From Thermodesulfovibrio sp. (GTDB lineage Bacteria; Nitrospirota; Thermodesulfovibrionia; Thermodesulfovibrionales; UBA6898), in contig PNOC01000008.1 of assembly GCA_013824615.1 (NCBI GenBank), forward strand, positions 24,559 to 88,558: DNA of 64,000 nt. Reading direction: 5' to 3'. Each line of letters begins with the position of its first letter. The first letter of the stretch is position 1. Made by a program: the position numbers and the translations under genes. Below the pieces are notes generated by a model. It saw only the letters and a list, made by a program, of their open reading frames with translations. It was not told the DNA's origin and made no database searches. Shown here one piece after another: positions 17,535-27,010 of this stretch.

Positions 17535-18008
17535 ATGGTGACAAGACACGAATATATAAACGATTTTCTCTATGTTGTCGTGCGGTCTGACGAGAGTCGG
17601 GGCGCCCGGACACTGTTATATTGCTCCGGCGTCAATCTCGACCGTTTTGCGCCGCTGACGAAGGGGAGACATGGACTGAGTTCGAACCCTGTCATCCGGG
17701 GTCTTCAGATCGTCAAGCAGGAGGTGAGTTCTCTCATACTCTCAAAAGGGGGGACCCCCAGGATTATAAGGGGTAAAGAATGTGCCGGCATTGCACCTAC
17801 AGCCGACACATGGTATTCAGAGCTGCTGCTGATTGAAGATGCCGATGAATCCCTTCCTGCTGAAATAATAGACTGCGGCGTCAGAAGCCTTTTTGCAAAA
17901 ATATTTATATCCTCTACAACAGAACTTCAGCTGCCCGACAAGCTCCCTGATCCCGGAGAGCTGCAACAATATATCGATGCTCTGTGCAGGCAGTTCGGGA
18001 GGGGCTGA
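17535..18008 (+). CDS. Hypothetical protein
   Basis: A 157-residue soluble protein with no signal or membrane segment and no family that I recognise. It contains three scattered cysteines and a C-terminal helix (PGELQQYIDALCRQF). A TGGTATGAT extended -10 at 17481-17489 with TTGCGC upstream could drive it with a leader of ~40 nt; no clear ribosome site is seen before the ATG. It converges on trxB. Confidence 0.5.
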   Translation: MVTRHEYINDFLYVVVRSDESRGARTLLYCSGVNLDRFAPLTKGRHGLSSNPVIRGLQIVKQEVSSLILSKGGTPRIIRGKECAGIAPTADTWYSELLLIEDADESLPAEIIDCGVRSLFAKIFISSTTELQLPDKLPDPGELQQYIDALCRQFGRG

Positions 18009-18035
18009 GACCTTCTGGCCATATGCCGTAATTTT

Positions 18036-18989
18036 TTATCCGGCAGCCTTGAGTTTGGCTCTCTTGAGGGTAAGATAATGCGCGGCCCCCAGTGCCGCAA
18101 TGCTTCCGTCGGCCGCCGCAACAACGATCTGGTTGGCGAATTTCTGGCGCAAGTCTCCAACCGCAAAGATACCCGGAACATTTGTTTCGCATTTTTCATC
18201 TGTCAGGACAAACCCCTGTTCGTTCATCAGGACGCCTGAGGGGATCAGTTGGTTGTTCGGAGAATAGCCGATAAAAATGAAGACACCGTCTGCAGAAATA
18301 TCTCCCCTGTCTCCTGTTTCCGTATTATGAAAAGAAACAGCGGTGACTGCTTTATCATCTCCCCTGATTTCCGTTACCGCAGTGTTCCGGATCAGCTGAA
18401 TCTTCGGTTCGGTCAGGAGCCGTCCCTGGAGTATCCTGCTCGCCCGCAGTTCGGTACCCCTGTATACGAGGAACACTTTCCGGGCAATTTTTGCGAGGAA
18501 GAGGGCCTCCTCGACCGCTGTGTCTCCGCCACCGACGACAACCGTCGTTTTGTCCCTGAAGAAAAAACCGTCACACGTTGCACAGTAGGATACGCCGCTC
18601 CCAAGATATTCCCCTTCACCGGGGATGCCAAGCTTCCGGGCAGAACCACCTGCAGCGAGAATCAGGACGTCGGCATGTAAAAGATCGCCATTGGCCAGCC
18701 GGACCGAGTGTTTGTCCGGTCCCGTCTTGAGGGCCATTACCTCCTGCTGGCTGACATTCAGACCAAAAGACTGTGCATGATGAAGCATCTTCTCAGCAAG
18801 ATCGAATCCGGTTATGCCTTCAACGCCGGGATAGTTTTCAACATCCTTTGATATGGCAATCTGACCACCGGGTAAACCCTTTTCAAAAAGGACTGTCTTC
18901 AATGCAGCCCTCTGACAATAAAGCCCGGCCGCAAGCCCGGCGGGCCCCCCTCCAACAATGATCACTTCATGGTTTTCATCGATTATCAT
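18036..18989 (-). CDS. trxB: Thioredoxin reductase (FAD, NADPH)
   Basis: Reduces thioredoxin with NADPH. The 317-residue protein shows the FAD-binding VIIVGGGPAGLAAGLY at the N terminus, the redox pair CATCDG at about residue 135, the NAD(P) site VVVGGGDTAVEEALFLA and the C-terminal FAD motif GIFAVGDLRQK. AAAGGAGCG lies 7 nt before ATG 18989, so longer versions starting near 19112 are rejected. It stands downstream of the AI-2E-type permease gene on the same strand. Confidence 0.95.
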   Translation of the reverse strand: MIIDENHEVIIVGGGPAGLAAGLYCQRAALKTVLFEKGLPGGQIAISKDVENYPGVEGITGFDLAEKMLHHAQSFGLNVSQQEVMALKTGPDKHSVRLANGDLLHADVLILAAGGSARKLGIPGEGEYLGSGVSYCATCDGFFFRDKTTVVVGGGDTAVEEALFLAKIARKVFLVYRGTELRASRILQGRLLTEPKIQLIRNTAVTEIRGDDKAVTAVSFHNTETGDRGDISADGVFIFIGYSPNNQLIPSGVLMNEQGFVLTDEKCETNVPGIFAVGDLRQKFANQIVVAAADGSIAALGAAHYLTLKRAKLKAAG

Positions 18990-19161
18990 AAGTCCGCTCC
19001 TTTTTCTGCAGGAACCTTTTAATCCGGTGACGGGTGTAAGGCTTGCCATCATGGCTGCTCTGTTCTTCTCACTCAGCAGAAAGGTTGATCCTGCTCTTCC
19101 CGGTGAAGACATCAGCAGCTTTTTCTGTTAATATTGAGAATTGGATCAGCAGTCCTGGATT

Positions 19162-20208
19162 TCAGGCCTCTTTTCTGCCTTCCATAGTCTTCAGGATTTG
19201 AAAGACCGCAAGAAACAGCGCAAAGACGAGGGGGCCCATGATGAGACCGAGGAGCCCAAAAAATTTTATCCCGCCCAGTACTGTAAAGAAGATAATAATT
19301 GTCGGCATCTTCGTCCGGCTGCCGATAATGAGGGGTCTCAGGAAATTGTCGATCATGCCGATGACGAAGATGCCAATAATGGCAAGACCTCCGGCCTTCA
19401 GATACTCTCCCTGAATGGCAAAAATAAGGCTGGCCGGTCCCCATACTATGGCAGTACCGACCGCCGGCAGAAATGAGCAGAGAGCCATGACACTGCCCCA
19501 TAGTACCGGGGCTCCGACCCCGAACAGAGCAAAGGTCAGGCCCCCGAGAATTCCCTGGCTGATCGCCACGGCTACTCCCCCGTATATGGTAGATACGATC
19601 ATATCTTTTGTCTGCTGTGCAAGCCGCTCTTTTTCAGAATCCGGAAAGGGGAGATATTCCTTCACCTGTCCAAGCAGTCGGTTGCCATCCCTGAAAAGAA
19701 AGAAGATGGTGAAGAGCATGAGGACAAAATTCACCGCAACCGTAACCATGTTCGTCAGCCCGGTGGAAAGATATTCAAGAGAGCTCTGTCCCAGCTTTTT
19801 CCCGCCGTCGATCAGAAACTCCCTGACAGATCCCTCACTGATGCCGACGTGGGGGCCGATGCTCTTGATGATTCCGGCCACTCCCGGCCCGGAGAGGATC
19901 CGCTCGACGCCGTTGCCATCCCCTTTCCCTGTTGTTGTCACCAGATCGGTGACTTCCGAGACGAGGGCAAAGGATATATAGGAAAGTGGGCCGACTATGA
20001 TTGCCACGATAAGCAGTATGGTAACACCCGAGGCAAGCGACCCATATCGGGTATATTTAAGGGCATAGAGGTAGACTGGATAGAAAATGACGCAGAATAC
20101 TATTGCCCATGCGATTGCGGTCAGAAAAGGAGAGAAGATCTGATATGTCAGGTAGCCCAGAAGGGCAACAATTGCCAGGTCAAGCAGATACGCAAGCCTG
20201 CTCATCAT
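19162..20208 (-). CDS. AI-2E/PerM-family permease
   Basis: The 348-residue membrane protein has about eight helices with the family pattern: paired N-terminal helices (LAYLLDLAIVALLGYLTYQI, FLTAIAWAIVFCVIFYP), a long periplasmic or cytosolic middle domain, and a C-terminal bundle containing GILGGLTFALFGVGAPVLWG. Members include TqsA and PerM; the substrate cannot be predicted and some act as sodium/proton antiporters. The start could be 20208 or 20205 (adjacent ATGs) with GGAAAGG upstream. Confidence 0.85.
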   Translation of the reverse strand: MMSRLAYLLDLAIVALLGYLTYQIFSPFLTAIAWAIVFCVIFYPVYLYALKYTRYGSLASGVTILLIVAIIVGPLSYISFALVSEVTDLVTTTGKGDGNGVERILSGPGVAGIIKSIGPHVGISEGSVREFLIDGGKKLGQSSLEYLSTGLTNMVTVAVNFVLMLFTIFFLFRDGNRLLGQVKEYLPFPDSEKERLAQQTKDMIVSTIYGGVAVAISQGILGGLTFALFGVGAPVLWGSVMALCSFLPAVGTAIVWGPASLIFAIQGEYLKAGGLAIIGIFVIGMIDNFLRPLIIGSRTKMPTIIIFFTVLGGIKFFGLLGLIMGPLVFALFLAVFQILKTMEGRKEA

Positions 20209-20404
20209 GCGCCTGCCTTTCCGGGCATTTGTCTCTTTTCGAAATTGTCCACATGCTCTCCCTTTTATTGAAATTATAGGGCTATATTATCATTATAACT
20301 TTACATTGACATCATAACAACATTCTGATAAAAAAGAACTATCCGGTTAAGGCTGTATGGACAGTCGGCGTGTACAAATCAAAGAACAAAATGATGGAGA
20401 GAAT

Positions 20405-20833
20405 ATGGCCACTGTAAAGGCGCTGCTTGAAGTAAAAGAAAAGGGCTTTTGGACTGTAATAGCTGAAACCACAGCTTATGACGCGTTGCAGATTATGGCC
20501 GAAAAAGATGTCGGGGCACTGCTGGTTGTCAGGGGCAGTAAGCTGTTGGGCATATTTACTGAAAGGGATTATTCAAGAAAGGTTGCCTTGAAGGGAAGGT
20601 CGTCCCGTGAGACTCCGGTAGGTGAACTTATGACCACCGCTGTCTATTGCGTCACCCCGGAGGACACGACTGAAAAATGTATGGCGGTAATGGACGGCAA
20701 GCGGATACGCCACCTGCCTGTTTTGGAGAACGGCCATCTTGTCGGACTGGTGAGTGTCCGTGACGTGGTCAGGATGATCATCTCCGAAAAAGAAGAGAAG
20801 ATCAAGGACCTTGAACACTATATATCAGGCTGA
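20405..20833 (+). CDS. CBS-pair domain protein
   Basis: The 142-residue protein consists of two CBS motifs (residues ~8-65 and ~75-135), with VGALLVVRGSKLLGIFTERD and KRIRHLPVLENGHLVGLVSVRD as the clearest elements. CBS pairs bind adenine nucleotides and act as energy sensors; as a stand-alone pair its target is unknown. The start at 20405 has GGAGAG 3-8 nt upstream and the product begins MATVKALLE as in relatives; the open frame to 20357 is not needed. The S4 gene that follows overlaps its stop (TGATGG). Confidence 0.88.
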   Translation: MATVKALLEVKEKGFWTVIAETTAYDALQIMAEKDVGALLVVRGSKLLGIFTERDYSRKVALKGRSSRETPVGELMTTAVYCVTPEDTTEKCMAVMDGKRIRHLPVLENGHLVGLVSVRDVVRMIISEKEEKIKDLEHYISG

Positions 20834-21042
20834 TGGAGGAGTTCAGGCTGGAGCAGCATGAGTTTATAGAACTTCACAGTCTGCTGAAGGTGATGCAGCT
20901 CTGCAACAGCGGCGGACAGGCCAAAATGGCGGTTGCAGATGGGGCTGTTCTGGTAGATGGAGCGGTGGAACTGCGCAAACGCTGCAAAATTCGCAAAGGA
21001 CAGGTTGTTGAATTCGACAGGCAGCGCATTCTTGTTGTTTAA
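20833..21042 (+). CDS. Small S4-domain RNA-binding protein (YbcJ-like)
   Basis: The 69-residue protein is one S4 RNA-binding domain of the YbcJ/YaaA type: FIELHSLLKVMQLCNSGGQA, MAVADGAVLVDGAVELRKR and IRKGQVVEF. Such proteins are thought to bind ribosomal or other structured RNA. It overlaps the CBS gene by one base. Confidence 0.85.
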   Translation: MEEFRLEQHEFIELHSLLKVMQLCNSGGQAKMAVADGAVLVDGAVELRKRCKIRKGQVVEFDRQRILVV

Positions 21043-21138
21043 GCTGTTTGTTTCAGATAAAAATCGGCCCGGTTCCGCTGTGATGTTTGACCGCTGCTGA
21101 TAATTCCTGTCTTTCTTTTTCTCTATTTTGAAATATGG

Positions 21139-21144
21139 TAAAAT
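21139..21144 (+). promoter_or_regulatory. Extended -10 box immediately before the RMD1-like gene
   Basis: TGGTAAAAT (box TAAAAT at 21139-21144) precedes ATG 21150 by 5 nt with no ribosome site between, so the mRNA is probably leaderless. A pyrimidine run lies upstream. Confidence 0.45.
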
Positions 21145-21149
21145 GCCCT

Positions 21150-22247
21150 ATGCAAGACGATTCCCTGAAACTCTCCGGCAGTATTTTTATTTACAGAATT
21201 TATGACGTTGCCTGGGATATAGACCTGGGGAAGGTCGAGGAAAGGGTGCGGGAGTCCAGACGTCAGAGCATTGACAGAAAGCGCTTTAGCAAGGCCTTCG
21301 AGTTTGCAAATCCGCCACTTTCGCTCAGACTGAAGGCCTTTGAAAAATTGCTTCACGGTGAGCCCCATACGGTCAACGCGTATGCAAAGATATATGATTA
21401 CGGGGTGCTGAGCGTTATTTTCGAAATACCGGTCAGGGATATCGGGATAAAAGCTTTCGAATGCCTGGCAAGCAATGTTGAGGAGCCCTTCAGGGAAGAT
21501 TTTCGCGTGGAACTTGGACGTCTCATATCTGACCTTGGGGATGCCCTTCATCAGGTGAATCAGGGCAGCATCGAAGAAGACTATACGATTTATTACCTCA
21601 GACAACTGACCCCGGAAAAGACCGCCAGAGAGCTGCTTCAGATCTGTGACATAGGGAGTCTTCTTTTATATGAGGAGGGGGAAATTCCCCCGAGCCGGAT
21701 GACAAAGGACGAACTGCTTTCCTTCAGCTTTTCATATTCGGACAAGGATCTCGTTGTCCTCAGCTGGGACAAGGCCTTTGTTTTTGAACCGGGCGGGAGC
21801 ATGGACATTCCCGATCTCCTCGAGTTTGCGAATGCACAGCTTCTTGAACTCAGAGTCTATGATGATATGGTTGACCGGGAGCTTGACAGTATCAACGAAA
21901 GTATTGTGGCAGAGGTTTCCCCGTCGATATGGAAGATCAAGCGCTATGAGAAACTGGCGACAAGGGCAATGCGTACGGTCATGGATCTGACCGGTATCAC
22001 CGAAAAGATCGACAACTCCCTCAAGGTGACCGAAGACGTCTATTATGCAAGGGTTTATGCATCAGCCCTCTCGCTCTTTAAAGTCCAGCAGTGGGAGAAG
22101 AGTATTGACCGGAAAATCAATATAGCCTCAAGGGTCTACGACATGCTCTACCGGGAGATCGCAAACAAGCGGACCGAGCTCCTTGAAGTGATTATCGTCA
22201 TACTTATTGCTATCGAAATACTTTTGTTCCTTATTATGAAGCTCTGA
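21150..22247 (+). CDS. RMD1/YagE (DUF155)-family membrane-anchored protein
   Basis: The 365-residue protein has a large soluble part and one C-terminal membrane helix (LLEVIIVILIAIEILLFLIM). The region from ~245 to the end (EFANAQLLELRVYDDMVD, ITEKIDNSLKVTEDVYYARVY, WEKSIDRKINIASRVYDML) matches the DUF155 family, known in yeast from Rmd1/Rmd8 and in mitochondria from RMND1. The bacterial role is unknown. The start is placed at 21150 because a TGGTAAAAT box lies 5 nt before it; ATG 21135 would lie inside that promoter. Confidence 0.75.
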   Translation: MQDDSLKLSGSIFIYRIYDVAWDIDLGKVEERVRESRRQSIDRKRFSKAFEFANPPLSLRLKAFEKLLHGEPHTVNAYAKIYDYGVLSVIFEIPVRDIGIKAFECLASNVEEPFREDFRVELGRLISDLGDALHQVNQGSIEEDYTIYYLRQLTPEKTARELLQICDIGSLLLYEEGEIPPSRMTKDELLSFSFSYSDKDLVVLSWDKAFVFEPGGSMDIPDLLEFANAQLLELRVYDDMVDRELDSINESIVAEVSPSIWKIKRYEKLATRAMRTVMDLTGITEKIDNSLKVTEDVYYARVYASALSLFKVQQWEKSIDRKINIASRVYDMLYREIANKRTELLEVIIVILIAIEILLFLIMKL

Positions 22248-22289
22248 GGGTGCGCAACAGCACTGCTCAGTTGCAGGATCCTGTCAGGC

Positions 22290-25136
22290 TTAAGTCCCAA
22301 GACCCTTGATGGCTGTTCTGAAGGCAGCATAGTCGCTTTCAGTGGCCGCCATAAAACCGGTGCAGTCCTTGCCCATGGATGTGAGGACAGCCAGATCATC
22401 CTTTCTGGAGCTGTCGAGAGATACAAGCGCATTTCTTATTGCCTTTATCGTTGCGTCATCGAGCGAGGTGTTGCCGCATATGTTGAACTCAGGGATTTCG
22501 GCTGATAGACCGAGAATCTTAAGCCCCCGTTCCTTGTATCTTTCGGCGGTCTCTTCCATCATGGCCCCGGCCTCAAATTCACCGCTGAGCACTCCATCGG
22601 CGACACTGGTGTGGTTCCCAAGAAATTTATAGCTTTTTAGATCATTGGTCATGACCCCCGCTTCCCTGAGTACGGCAAGCGGAATAACATGGCCTGTGGC
22701 GGAGTTCTCGCTTGTAAAGGCCATGGACCGCCCTTTCAGCTCGGAAACAGATTGCAGTCCGGAGCCGGCGCTGACCACGATTGCCGCCCGGTGGAAGGGC
22801 TTGCCCTTGCGGAGCGCCTTTGCAATCACCGTAACCCCGTATTTACTGTTTGCATAAATATAGTCGGCCGGGCCCATGGCGCAGAGCTGCGTGATATTTT
22901 CTCCTATCTCCCGGACGGCACTCTCCATATCGATCGAGACCCGAAGGTCCACCTTTCTCCCCAGTTGTCCGCTCAAATATGCAGAGAGTGGCGCAAATTT
23001 TCTGAACATGATCGAGGGTGCCTGCAGAGGGACAACCCCGAGCCTCAGGGAGTGGGTCTGTTTGCCGGAAAATCTGAACCGCTCCATTTCAGCCCCGAGC
23101 AGTTCGACTTCTTTCTGGAGGTTCATAAGCTCCGCGCTGACCCTGAAAGCGAGCTTTCTGTTTTCGAGAGGGATTTCCTTTACAGATTCGATATCCCTCA
23201 GGATGCTCTCCGAACTCTTTCTGTGTTCGCTGAGGGCACGGGATATCTGGCGGCTTTTCTCCGAGACGAGTTCCGTTGTCTCTGCTATCCTGCCGCTGCT
23301 CGTTGCCTGTTCGCTCGTTGCCTTGCTTACCGCCCCGGAGAGTTTGCGCATCTCTTCAGCCGTCTGCTTGATGAGCGCCACCCCTTTAGCCTGCTCAGCG
23401 GTGGCGCGCGCAATATTTTCTATCATGGTCTTCACCCGTCCGGTTGCCTCCATGATCTGGACCGCAGCCCGGGCCTGTTCACCGGTTGACCTTCGTATCG
23501 AGAGAGTCATCTCCGTCGCCTTTTGAGAGCTGTGCAGAACCGTTCCGAAGATTTTTTCGGCCTCGCCCGCCAGTCTGAGCCCACCCTCTACCGAGTCGTT
23601 GCCTTTCCTCATGGCCACCTGAGCATTTTCAACTTCTTTCTGGATTGCCTGAATTAAAAGGGCGATCTCCTCTGCAGAAGCCCCGGTCCTCTCCGAAAGG
23701 TCCCGCATTTCAGAGGCAACAACCGAGAAGCCCTTGCCGTGCTCCCCTGCCTGAGACGCCAGGATGGTGGCATTCAGCGACAGAAGGTACGTCTCATCAT
23801 TTACCGACTGAATGACGCGCAGTATCTTCCAGATTTCCGTTGATCTTTTGCCGAGGGCGCCTATGCAGAGGGCAGTGTTCTGAACAGAGGTTTCGATCTC
23901 TTTCATGCCGTCGATTGTTCGGGCGATCGAGTCCATGCCCAGTGTTGCTGCATCGCTGGTGACCTTTTCCGAGAGCAGTGCAGACTCCTTTGCATGGGCC
24001 TCAACTTCCCTGATTGAAGCCGCAATCTCGGAGATTGCCGTCACGGTTTCTTCCGAGTCTGCGGAGAGCTTTTCCGAACTGTCCGCCACCTCCCTGAGCG
24101 AAGCAGAAAGTTCATCAATGGAAGAGGAGGAGGCCTCCACCGTCCTGTCGAGATGGTGAATGTTTTCATTGATCTGCCTGATGCTGGATACCATCTGCTC
24201 TATTGATGCAGATGCATCTTCAGCTGAAAATGCAAGCTCGTCGGTGTTGGCGGCAATCCCGGTTGCGGTCGCGTTCAGCTCCTCAACAGAGAGAGCGATG
24301 CTGCCGGTTGCCGCAGTCTCGGCTTCGGCTCCCTTCCGCACCTTCTCGGTTTCCAGGTCGACCGCGGCGACAACCTTCAATATCCTGTCCGACAGTTCCT
24401 TGATCCGCTGAAGTACCACCTCGAGGGAGAGAAAAGACTCTTTCAGAAGTGTGCTGAGCCTCCCGATTTCATCGTCACCCGCAATCTGAACCTCAAAGGC
24501 AAGATCGCCCGAGGCAATCCTGGCCGAGGCCGCCTCGATGGACTTGACCGGTGCAATGACCATCTTTCGGAGCAGTATCCAGAGCAGCAGGCTGAAGCAG
24601 AGCGAGGCGATAATGGTTATAACGATTACTATGGTAATGAGTGCCATGGCCTTCTTGTACTCTTTTTCGATCGTCACCGATATTTTTACGGCCCCGAGAA
24701 GGTCCTTATCCGATCCGTGGCAGGCATGGCAGGACGGAATATTTTTCAGGGGAAGATAATAAATAATCCGGGATTTTTCCCGCAGCATTAAACGGTCTCT
24801 GCCTGATTTCAGCTTCTGCATTGCGTCCGCCTCCTGAACCGGAGAGTCTTTATTAAAGGCCGGGCGCCCTTCAGCATCGAAGACCGTTATATTTTCGATT
24901 CCCCTGCTCCTGCCCATGTCCTCGATAAGTTTTTTGGCAATATCTTTTCGTCCCTCGACCATGGTTGTCTCGAGATTCCGGAAGATGATATCCGCAGTTT
25001 TTTCAGTGCCGTATTCTGCAACACTGTACAGGGTTGCCTTTTGAATCGCTACCGACATAATGCCCGCAATAGCAATGCCGACAATCAGCATGCTGCCGAC
25101 AACGGCCAGAATCTTGAATTCGAGACGTTTTTTCAT
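22290..25136 (-). CDS. Methyl-accepting chemotaxis protein with a haem-c-type sensor and a C-terminal PhnD-like binding domain
   Basis: The 948-residue protein has, in order: membrane helix 1 (~8-30); a periplasmic sensor (~31-160) with a CxxCH haem-attachment motif at 136-140 in PSCHACHGSD followed by LLGAVKISV, as in Tll0287/DUF3365-type sensors; helix 2 (~163-190); HAMP; a long chemoreceptor signalling helix pair with the kinase-contact tip (LSLNATILASQAGEHGKGF, VVASEMRDLSERTGASAEEI); and a final ~260 residues resembling a phosphonate/phosphate ABC-type binding protein (LRLGVVPLQAPSIMF, CAMGPADYIYAN, LKGRSMAFTSENSATGHVIP). By topology the PhnD-like domain lies in the cytoplasm, which is unusual for a periplasmic binding fold. 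It may sense a cytoplasmic ligand alongside redox or a gas outside. It lies downstream of the GGDEF gene on the same strand. Confidence 0.88.
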   Translation of the reverse strand: MKKRLEFKILAVVGSMLIVGIAIAGIMSVAIQKATLYSVAEYGTEKTADIIFRNLETTMVEGRKDIAKKLIEDMGRSRGIENITVFDAEGRPAFNKDSPVQEADAMQKLKSGRDRLMLREKSRIIYYLPLKNIPSCHACHGSDKDLLGAVKISVTIEKEYKKAMALITIVIVITIIASLCFSLLLWILLRKMVIAPVKSIEAASARIASGDLAFEVQIAGDDEIGRLSTLLKESFLSLEVVLQRIKELSDRILKVVAAVDLETEKVRKGAEAETAATGSIALSVEELNATATGIAANTDELAFSAEDASASIEQMVSSIRQINENIHHLDRTVEASSSSIDELSASLREVADSSEKLSADSEETVTAISEIAASIREVEAHAKESALLSEKVTSDAATLGMDSIARTIDGMKEIETSVQNTALCIGALGKRSTEIWKILRVIQSVNDETYLLSLNATILASQAGEHGKGFSVVASEMRDLSERTGASAEEIALLIQAIQKEVENAQVAMRKGNDSVEGGLRLAGEAEKIFGTVLHSSQKATEMTLSIRRSTGEQARAAVQIMEATGRVKTMIENIARATAEQAKGVALIKQTAEEMRKLSGAVSKATSEQATSSGRIAETTELVSEKSRQISRALSEHRKSSESILRDIESVKEIPLENRKLAFRVSAELMNLQKEVELLGAEMERFRFSGKQTHSLRLGVVPLQAPSIMFRKFAPLSAYLSGQLGRKVDLRVSIDMESAVREIGENITQLCAMGPADYIYANSKYGVTVIAKALRKGKPFHRAAIVVSAGSGLQSVSELKGRSMAFTSENSATGHVIPLAVLREAGVMTNDLKSYKFLGNHTSVADGVLSGEFEAGAMMEETAERYKERGLKILGLSAEIPEFNICGNTSLDDATIKAIRNALVSLDSSRKDDLAVLTSMGKDCTGFMAATESDYAAFRTAIKGLGT

Positions 25137-25254
25137 ACCATTAGGGTGAACCCGTCAGGCGAAAAAGAATTGGCTGCGGTTTCAGGGCTGCAGAGATTTG
25201 GGAATATTTTTTGCCAGAGTATTGACCAAAATCTTGAATCGTCCGGGGGTCTCA

Positions 25255-26181
25255 TCATCCTCTCCGCCGGTCTATTTTATAGGCGCTCCCGGTGAACTGC
25301 TTTGCATATTTTTTCATTTCGCTGGCAACCTCCGTCATTTCGCCATAGTGTGAAAAAGGTTTTGCCGTATTCAGGGCTATTCCCACAGAGATTGAGATGA
25401 AAGGAAATACCTGTTTCTTCCCCCCCCGGTCAACCGATTCAATCGATCGCTCAGTCCTGTCGCCCGGATCGTAGAAGGTAGGGATGATCTGGTCAAAGTT
25501 TCGGAGGATCTCAGCAGCGGTTTCCTCCAGCAGCGAGGCAGAGGTTATAAAGACAAAGTCATCGCCCCCGATGTGGCCGACAAAACTATCATGGGGCTGT
25601 TTCGATTTTACAATATTCAGAATCAGCCGCCCGACCATCTTCAGGACTTCATCCCCCCTGCTGAATCCGTACTTGTCATTAAAGGGTTTGAAAAAGTCGA
25701 GATCGGCATAGGCAAGGGCAAAGGTATCCAGGTTGTTCAACCGTGTCTGGACCTGCTTCATAATGGCGATGTTTCCGGGCAGGCGGGTCAGGGGGTTAAT
25801 GTCCACGACCCGTTCGGCCCGGCTGAGGCAGAGGGCCACCCGCATCAGCAGGTCAGTCTCTATGCGCGAACTGTTCAGGTAATCATCTACCAGAAGCTGC
25901 TCCCAGGTCCTGAACGGTTGCTCCCCGGTAAAAATAGCGAGGACAGGAAGCTGGCCGAAGATAGGGTCGCTTTTAAGGCCGTTCAACAGGCTTATCGTCA
26001 TCTCGTCCCCGGCATCAATCGTGATGATCATAAGGTCAGGAATGGCATTATAGATGAAATCGAGAGAGGACTGTATATTCGAAAAACTCGACACCCGGTA
26101 GGTATTTCCGAGGATCTTTTCGATTACCGTTTTCAGGGCAATCTCTCCGGTTATCAGGACGATGGAATGAAGGTTATTCAT
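25255..26181 (-). CDS. GGDEF-domain protein with a receiver-like N terminus
   Basis: Residues 1-120 resemble a CheY-like receiver fold (SIVLITGEIALKTVIEKIL, DLMIITIDAGD), although key acidic residues are not all evident. Residues ~130-305 are a GGDEF domain with NPLTRLPGN, YADLDFFKPFND and the active-site motif GHIGGDDFVFI. GGDDF is compatible with diguanylate cyclase activity. The inhibitory RxxD site is absent (QPHD region). It overlaps the HDOD gene upstream by 8 nt, so the two are translated as a unit. Confidence 0.85.
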   Translation of the reverse strand: MNNLHSIVLITGEIALKTVIEKILGNTYRVSSFSNIQSSLDFIYNAIPDLMIITIDAGDEMTISLLNGLKSDPIFGQLPVLAIFTGEQPFRTWEQLLVDDYLNSSRIETDLLMRVALCLSRAERVVDINPLTRLPGNIAIMKQVQTRLNNLDTFALAYADLDFFKPFNDKYGFSRGDEVLKMVGRLILNIVKSKQPHDSFVGHIGGDDFVFITSASLLEETAAEILRNFDQIIPTFYDPGDRTERSIESVDRGGKKQVFPFISISVGIALNTAKPFSHYGEMTEVASEMKKYAKQFTGSAYKIDRRRG

Positions 26182-27010
26182 CCTGAAAAAGAAAATCGTC
26201 AGAATGCATCAGGCTTTCGTCCATTTCTTTGAGGATCTCCTTTATGTCTTCTTCAGAGAGGTCAAGAATTTTCCAGGCCTCCGGATGGACTGCCGGTACA
26301 TGGGTATCTCCCGGAAACCCGAAGCCTCTGGCCCGTATCAGGATATCAGCGAGATGGACAACCGCAGTCTCGACCGGAAGGTTTTTCGAAAGGTGCGGCT
26401 TATGGTGATAGCCGATGATCTCGACCAGACCCTTGGGGAAATTCCATTTCTGAGCAATCCAGGCGCCGGCCGTGGCATGAGTCAATCCGTAGTGAGCGTC
26501 CTCTGCCTCAAAAATAAAGACATTCCGCGCAGCAGTGTCAGCCAGGATTTTTTCATATTCTTCCGGAAACTTCAGGCTCAGGGCCACTTTGCCAATATCA
26601 TGCAGCAGTGCGGCGACGGAAACCTCTTCAGGCTCTTCCAGGCCCTTTTTCTTTGCAATGATACGGGCGGTTACTGCACAGCCCATAGAATGACCCCAAA
26701 GTCCTACCATGGATTTTTCCATGATTTCGAATACCGATACGCCGAAAAGCATCCCGCGTACGACATTAAGACCCAACAGCAGCAGCGCCTGGCTTACCGA
26801 GGAGATCCTGCCTGAAAAACCATAGATAGGAGAATTGACCACCTTCAGTACCCGGGAGGTGAGCACCGGGTCGGTGGCCACAAACGCACCGATTTCATTA
26901 AGGGAGACCTTCGGGTTTTCTATCACCTTCAGGATGCTCTTCAGGACAGTTGGGATGGTCGGCAGGGTATCGATGCTTTCAAGCTGTGCGCGCAGTTCGC
27001 CGGCATCCAT
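26174..27010 (-). CDS. HDOD-domain signalling protein
   Basis: The 278-residue protein is an HDOD (HD-related output) domain: LPTIPTVLKSILKVIENPKVS, VATDPVLTSRVLKVVNSPIYGF, SVAALLHDIGKVALSLKFPEE and an AWIAQKWNFPKGLVEII helix. It keeps an HD pair (HDIGK), so a phosphodiesterase relic is possible, but HDOD proteins mostly act as scaffolds in c-di-GMP and chemotaxis signalling. It begins directly after the stop of the small upstream gene and runs into the GGDEF gene. Confidence 0.9.
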   Translation of the reverse strand: MDAGELRAQLESIDTLPTIPTVLKSILKVIENPKVSLNEIGAFVATDPVLTSRVLKVVNSPIYGFSGRISSVSQALLLLGLNVVRGMLFGVSVFEIMEKSMVGLWGHSMGCAVTARIIAKKKGLEEPEEVSVAALLHDIGKVALSLKFPEEYEKILADTAARNVFIFEAEDAHYGLTHATAGAWIAQKWNFPKGLVEIIGYHHKPHLSKNLPVETAVVHLADILIRARGFGFPGDTHVPAVHPEAWKILDLSEEDIKEILKEMDESLMHSDDFLFQDE

